A DNA stretch of 16,645 nt from Patescibacteria group bacterium (GTDB lineage: Bacteria > Patescibacteriota > Microgenomatia > UBA1400 > MFAQ01), in the NCBI GenBank assembly GCA_018819325.1, contig JAHJQJ010000032.1, positions 1-16,645 of the forward strand, written 5' to 3'. Positions 14,549 through 16,645 of this stretch are shown here, piece after piece. The stretch's first letter is position 1; every line of letters starts with the position of its first letter. The notes below the pieces were generated by a model. The model saw only the letters and a program-made list of their open reading frames with translations. It did no database searches and was not told where the DNA came from. A program made the translations under genes and the position numbers.

Positions 14549-15518
14549 CACTTTAACTCTAATTTATAACCCACTTTGGGTATGGCCACCAATTTATGTT
14601 TATTTAATTTTTTCTCCAACCTTCTCATTGCCTTGCCAATCGCTTGATCAGAGTAGTCCTCATAACTCTCATTACCCCACTTCAAATCTGCTATTTCATC
14701 TCGTGTTAGCAACAAGTCATTACTTGCAACCAAGGCTTTAAGTAAAACCGCCTCCATATTCGTTAATCTATCGAACTGCTTCACACCCAACTCAAAAAAA
14801 CTTAGATCTCTTTCTATTTTTATATCCACCCCTTTTTCTTCCACCCGTTTTTTCAACAAATTTTCCATTAACTTACCACCAACCCCCATCTTTTTCAGCC
14901 ATATATCACCAGTTTTACTAAAGACCTCCAACGTCTTATCCATTATTCGCAATAGTTCTTTGTCACTTTCTAAACTACCCCATCTTTCTCTATTCACTGC
15001 TAAATACTTCACCAACCTGCTCAATCCCTTACTCATCTCGAATAGCTTATCTACGTCTTTATTAGATAATCCAACCCCCAAACCTTCAATAAAATCATGA
15101 GTTTCGCTCCTATCATGAGTCCGCATGGTCCACTTATCATATACATGGCTAGATAAATACGAATCTTTATACTTTCTGCTATCTAAAATATATGGCGTAT
15201 TCACCACCACCGCAAACTTCTGCTTCAGATTCGCCTTCTTCATGTATTCATCCACTAATTTCAAGGACTCTTCTACCCCTCGTTTATCGAAATCTAAATC
15301 CAAAAAATTAAAATCACTCAATTCCTCACCCTCACCAACAATCCTGCTTACTCTATTGCCAATCTTCTCAACATACTTCTTAATAAAATAACTCATCCCC
15401 ATACCAGGGATCGTTAACAACACCACGCTCGCTGTTTCCTTTCTTGCCTCATCTATTTTACTCGCAAACTTTCAATCTCTACCGCTCTAACCATCGTCTC
15501 CTCTGTATTTGTATCCAT
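14548..15518 (-). CDS. P-loop protein with C-terminal OmpR/PhoB-type winged helix, apparent frameshift
   Basis: The clean frame runs from a GTG at 15426 to 14548 (292 aa), but it starts inside the P-loop strand. A short upstream frame from ATG 15518 (MDTNTEETMVRAVEIE) reads into it if one A is added in the GAAAG at 15473-15469, giving about 323 residues. Walker A is degenerate: PGMGMS instead of PGMGKS, a single-base Lys-to-Met change. The last 85 residues are a winged helix of the response-regulator type (LTNMEAVLLKALVAS..., LTRDEIADLKWG, AIGKAMRRLEKKL, IPKVGYKLEL). It resembles an ATP-sensing or STAND-like transcription factor, with the wHTH as DNA-binding output. It lies 35 bp after the coiled-coil gene and overlaps the next gene by 1 bp. 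The winged helix is the firmest part of the call. Confidence 0.65.
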
Positions 15519-15550
15519 ATTAACTATATTTCAAATTTATAATAATGTTT

Positions 15551-16501
15551 TTAATTATAAACTACTTCCCCTTTTCTGTTTCTCTTAACACTCCTTAAAT
15601 ACCTATCAAACAACTTTCTAGCCGTCATATCTTGCACCAGCTTTGCATCTTTCTCCCAACTATCAGTTTGTTCAATCTTCCCCATTTCAGTCTTGTTATC
15701 TGCAATCACCCCTCGTTCCACATGCCTAACTCCCCCAAAATTAATACCCCTGTCTTTCACCCAAACACTTTTATCATTTACATCCTCCACTTCCTGTCTC
15801 AGTACTATAAATTTGTCAAACGCCCCCTTAGCCAATTTTCCTTTATCGGTCTCATCAAATTTCGGCCCCTTTTCGCTCTCCAAAAAATCTAATGTCAAGC
15901 GATGCCTAGTATAATATTCAAGTACTTTAGCTTGATTATTTCTGTCAAACTGACTATCTTTTTCTAATGCAGCATGCACCTTTAGAGTAAAATTCTTAAG
16001 CGATGTCACTTGCTCTAACTTATTTTTTTTCGCTTCCAGTTCCTCACTAATTACCGTCTCTGGCACGACATCTACAACATTTTGAGTTTCTGTAACTGGC
16101 TTCTCCGCCGTTTGTCTTGCCCTTTCAGTCCTCAACCTATCCATTTCTTGTTGAATATCTCCCCGCCTTTTTAATATTTCAGATATCTCACCTTCCATGC
16201 CCGCCACACCCTGAACCGCCAACAACATCTCTGCTGCATACTCAACTTTTTTAACATCTCCAAAATTAGTCATACTTAAATCCTTAGCCAAACTCTGCCT
16301 TGTATACTCTGCCAACATTCCTCCAGCTACTTGCTCATTGACATCACTTAAAGTATTTTCACCCCTAGCCTTTGCTACTAACCTGGCTAATACCACGCCA
16401 GGCTTAGCAAAACTCCATGCTTTTTCGCCTGCTTTATTAACTTCTTCTATCACATCGCTTTGTTCAAACGGTAAACCTGCTTCTTCTAAATATCCATGCA
16501 A
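15551..16501 (-). CDS. hypothetical protein with central coiled coil, 316 aa
   Basis: The frame from 16501 to 15551 begins with TTG; an in-frame TGA lies 9 nt upstream and no better start is near, so the true N-terminus may be shorter or lost to another frame change. The protein is soluble and mostly helical. A charged coiled coil spans about residues 105-135 (EISEILKRRGDIQQEMDRLR). A Val/Pro/Thr-rich linker follows, then a second helical region with many charges (LEAKKNKLEQVTSLK). The C-terminus is basic (SVKRNRKGEVVYN). No signal peptide, membrane helix or catalytic motif is visible. It is the first gene of the minus-strand module and may be a structural or partner protein to the P-loop proteins. 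No family recognised. Confidence 0.6.
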   Translation of the reverse strand: MHGYLEEAGLPFEQSDVIEEVNKAGEKAWSFAKPGVVLARLVAKARGENTLSDVNEQVAGGMLAEYTRQSLAKDLSMTNFGDVKKVEYAAEMLLAVQGVAGMEGEISEILKRRGDIQQEMDRLRTERARQTAEKPVTETQNVVDVVPETVISEELEAKKNKLEQVTSLKNFTLKVHAALEKDSQFDRNNQAKVLEYYTRHRLTLDFLESEKGPKFDETDKGKLAKGAFDKFIVLRQEVEDVNDKSVWVKDRGINFGGVRHVERGVIADNKTEMGKIEQTDSWEKDAKLVQDMTARKLFDRYLRSVKRNRKGEVVYN

Positions 16502-16512
16502 CTTTGAGTCTC

Positions 16513-16567
16513 ACCTAATCCAAAATGATACTGAACCAGAATCGATACCTAATCGAAAAATGATTCT
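16513..16567. repeat. two imperfect direct repeats of about 20 bp upstream of the minus-strand module
   Basis: ACCTAATCCAAAATGATACT (16513-16532) recurs as ACCTAATCGAAAAATGATTC (16547-16566), 34 bp apart. They lie 12-65 bp upstream of the first gene of the module, where repeated operator sites would be expected. No convincing promoter was found in the same stretch. Confidence 0.4.
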
Positions 16568-16645
16568 TAAGTTAAGCTAAGAACTCTCCACAAACAAGAC
16601 GCGAACCGTTACAGTAGTCATATATGAACATAACCATGAACGATT

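Noticed and set aside
16624..16645. Possible start of a plus-strand gene (ATG 16624, TACAGT 8 nt upstream)
   Set aside because: Only seven codons remain in the window and there is no -35 box; too little to support a gene.

Overview
The window looks like chromosome from a small-genome candidate-phylum bacterium, most likely Patescibacteria/CPR and perhaps the Microgenomates. The reasons are the compact core block rpsO-pnp-(protease-less Lon-like ATPase)-RNase J-FtsK-RodZ-like, the near absence of Shine-Dalgarno sequences in front of core genes, short AT-rich promoters placed directly against start codons, and dispersed GTCATTCCCGC-type hairpin repeats. UGA is used as a stop, so the standard code applies. 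The taxonomic call is inference; there is no rRNA or other marker here.

Left part (1-4920): after the tail of an unidentified plus-strand gene comes a defence island. A minus-strand operon (2537 to 137) encodes, in order of transcription, a LexA-like self-cleaving repressor, a small HNH nuclease, a DUF2188 protein, a cGAS/DncV-like nucleotidyltransferase (CD-NTase) and a truncated Cap15-like two-TM effector. This is a CBASS anti-phage operon with unusual extra genes and an apparent SOS-type switch. Divergent from it is a MerR-HTH/C5-cytosine methyltransferase fusion, followed tail to tail by a PmeII/TdeIII-like type II restriction endonuclease. Two small uncharacterised genes follow, the second encoding a membrane protein.

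Middle (5259-13456): a 319-bp spacer packed with palindromic repeats leads into the core block. rpsO and pnp, then the Lon-like AAA+ ATPase and RNase J, bring together RNA turnover and an ATPase. FtsK and a RodZ-like HTH/membrane protein follow, linking to chromosome segregation and cell shape. Promoters are visible before rpsO, the Lon-like gene and ftsK. Each has its -10 box about 10 nt from the start codon, which implies leaderless mRNAs.

Right part (13457-16645): after another copy of the repeat hairpin comes an unrecognised minus-strand module: a coiled-coil protein, a P-loop protein with a C-terminal OmpR/PhoB-type winged helix, and a second P-loop protein. The last two genes each need one frame correction, and one has a Lys-to-Met change in its Walker A motif, so the module may be decaying or carry assembly errors. 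A short direct repeat may flank it. No tRNA, rRNA, CRISPR array, integrase or transposase was seen.
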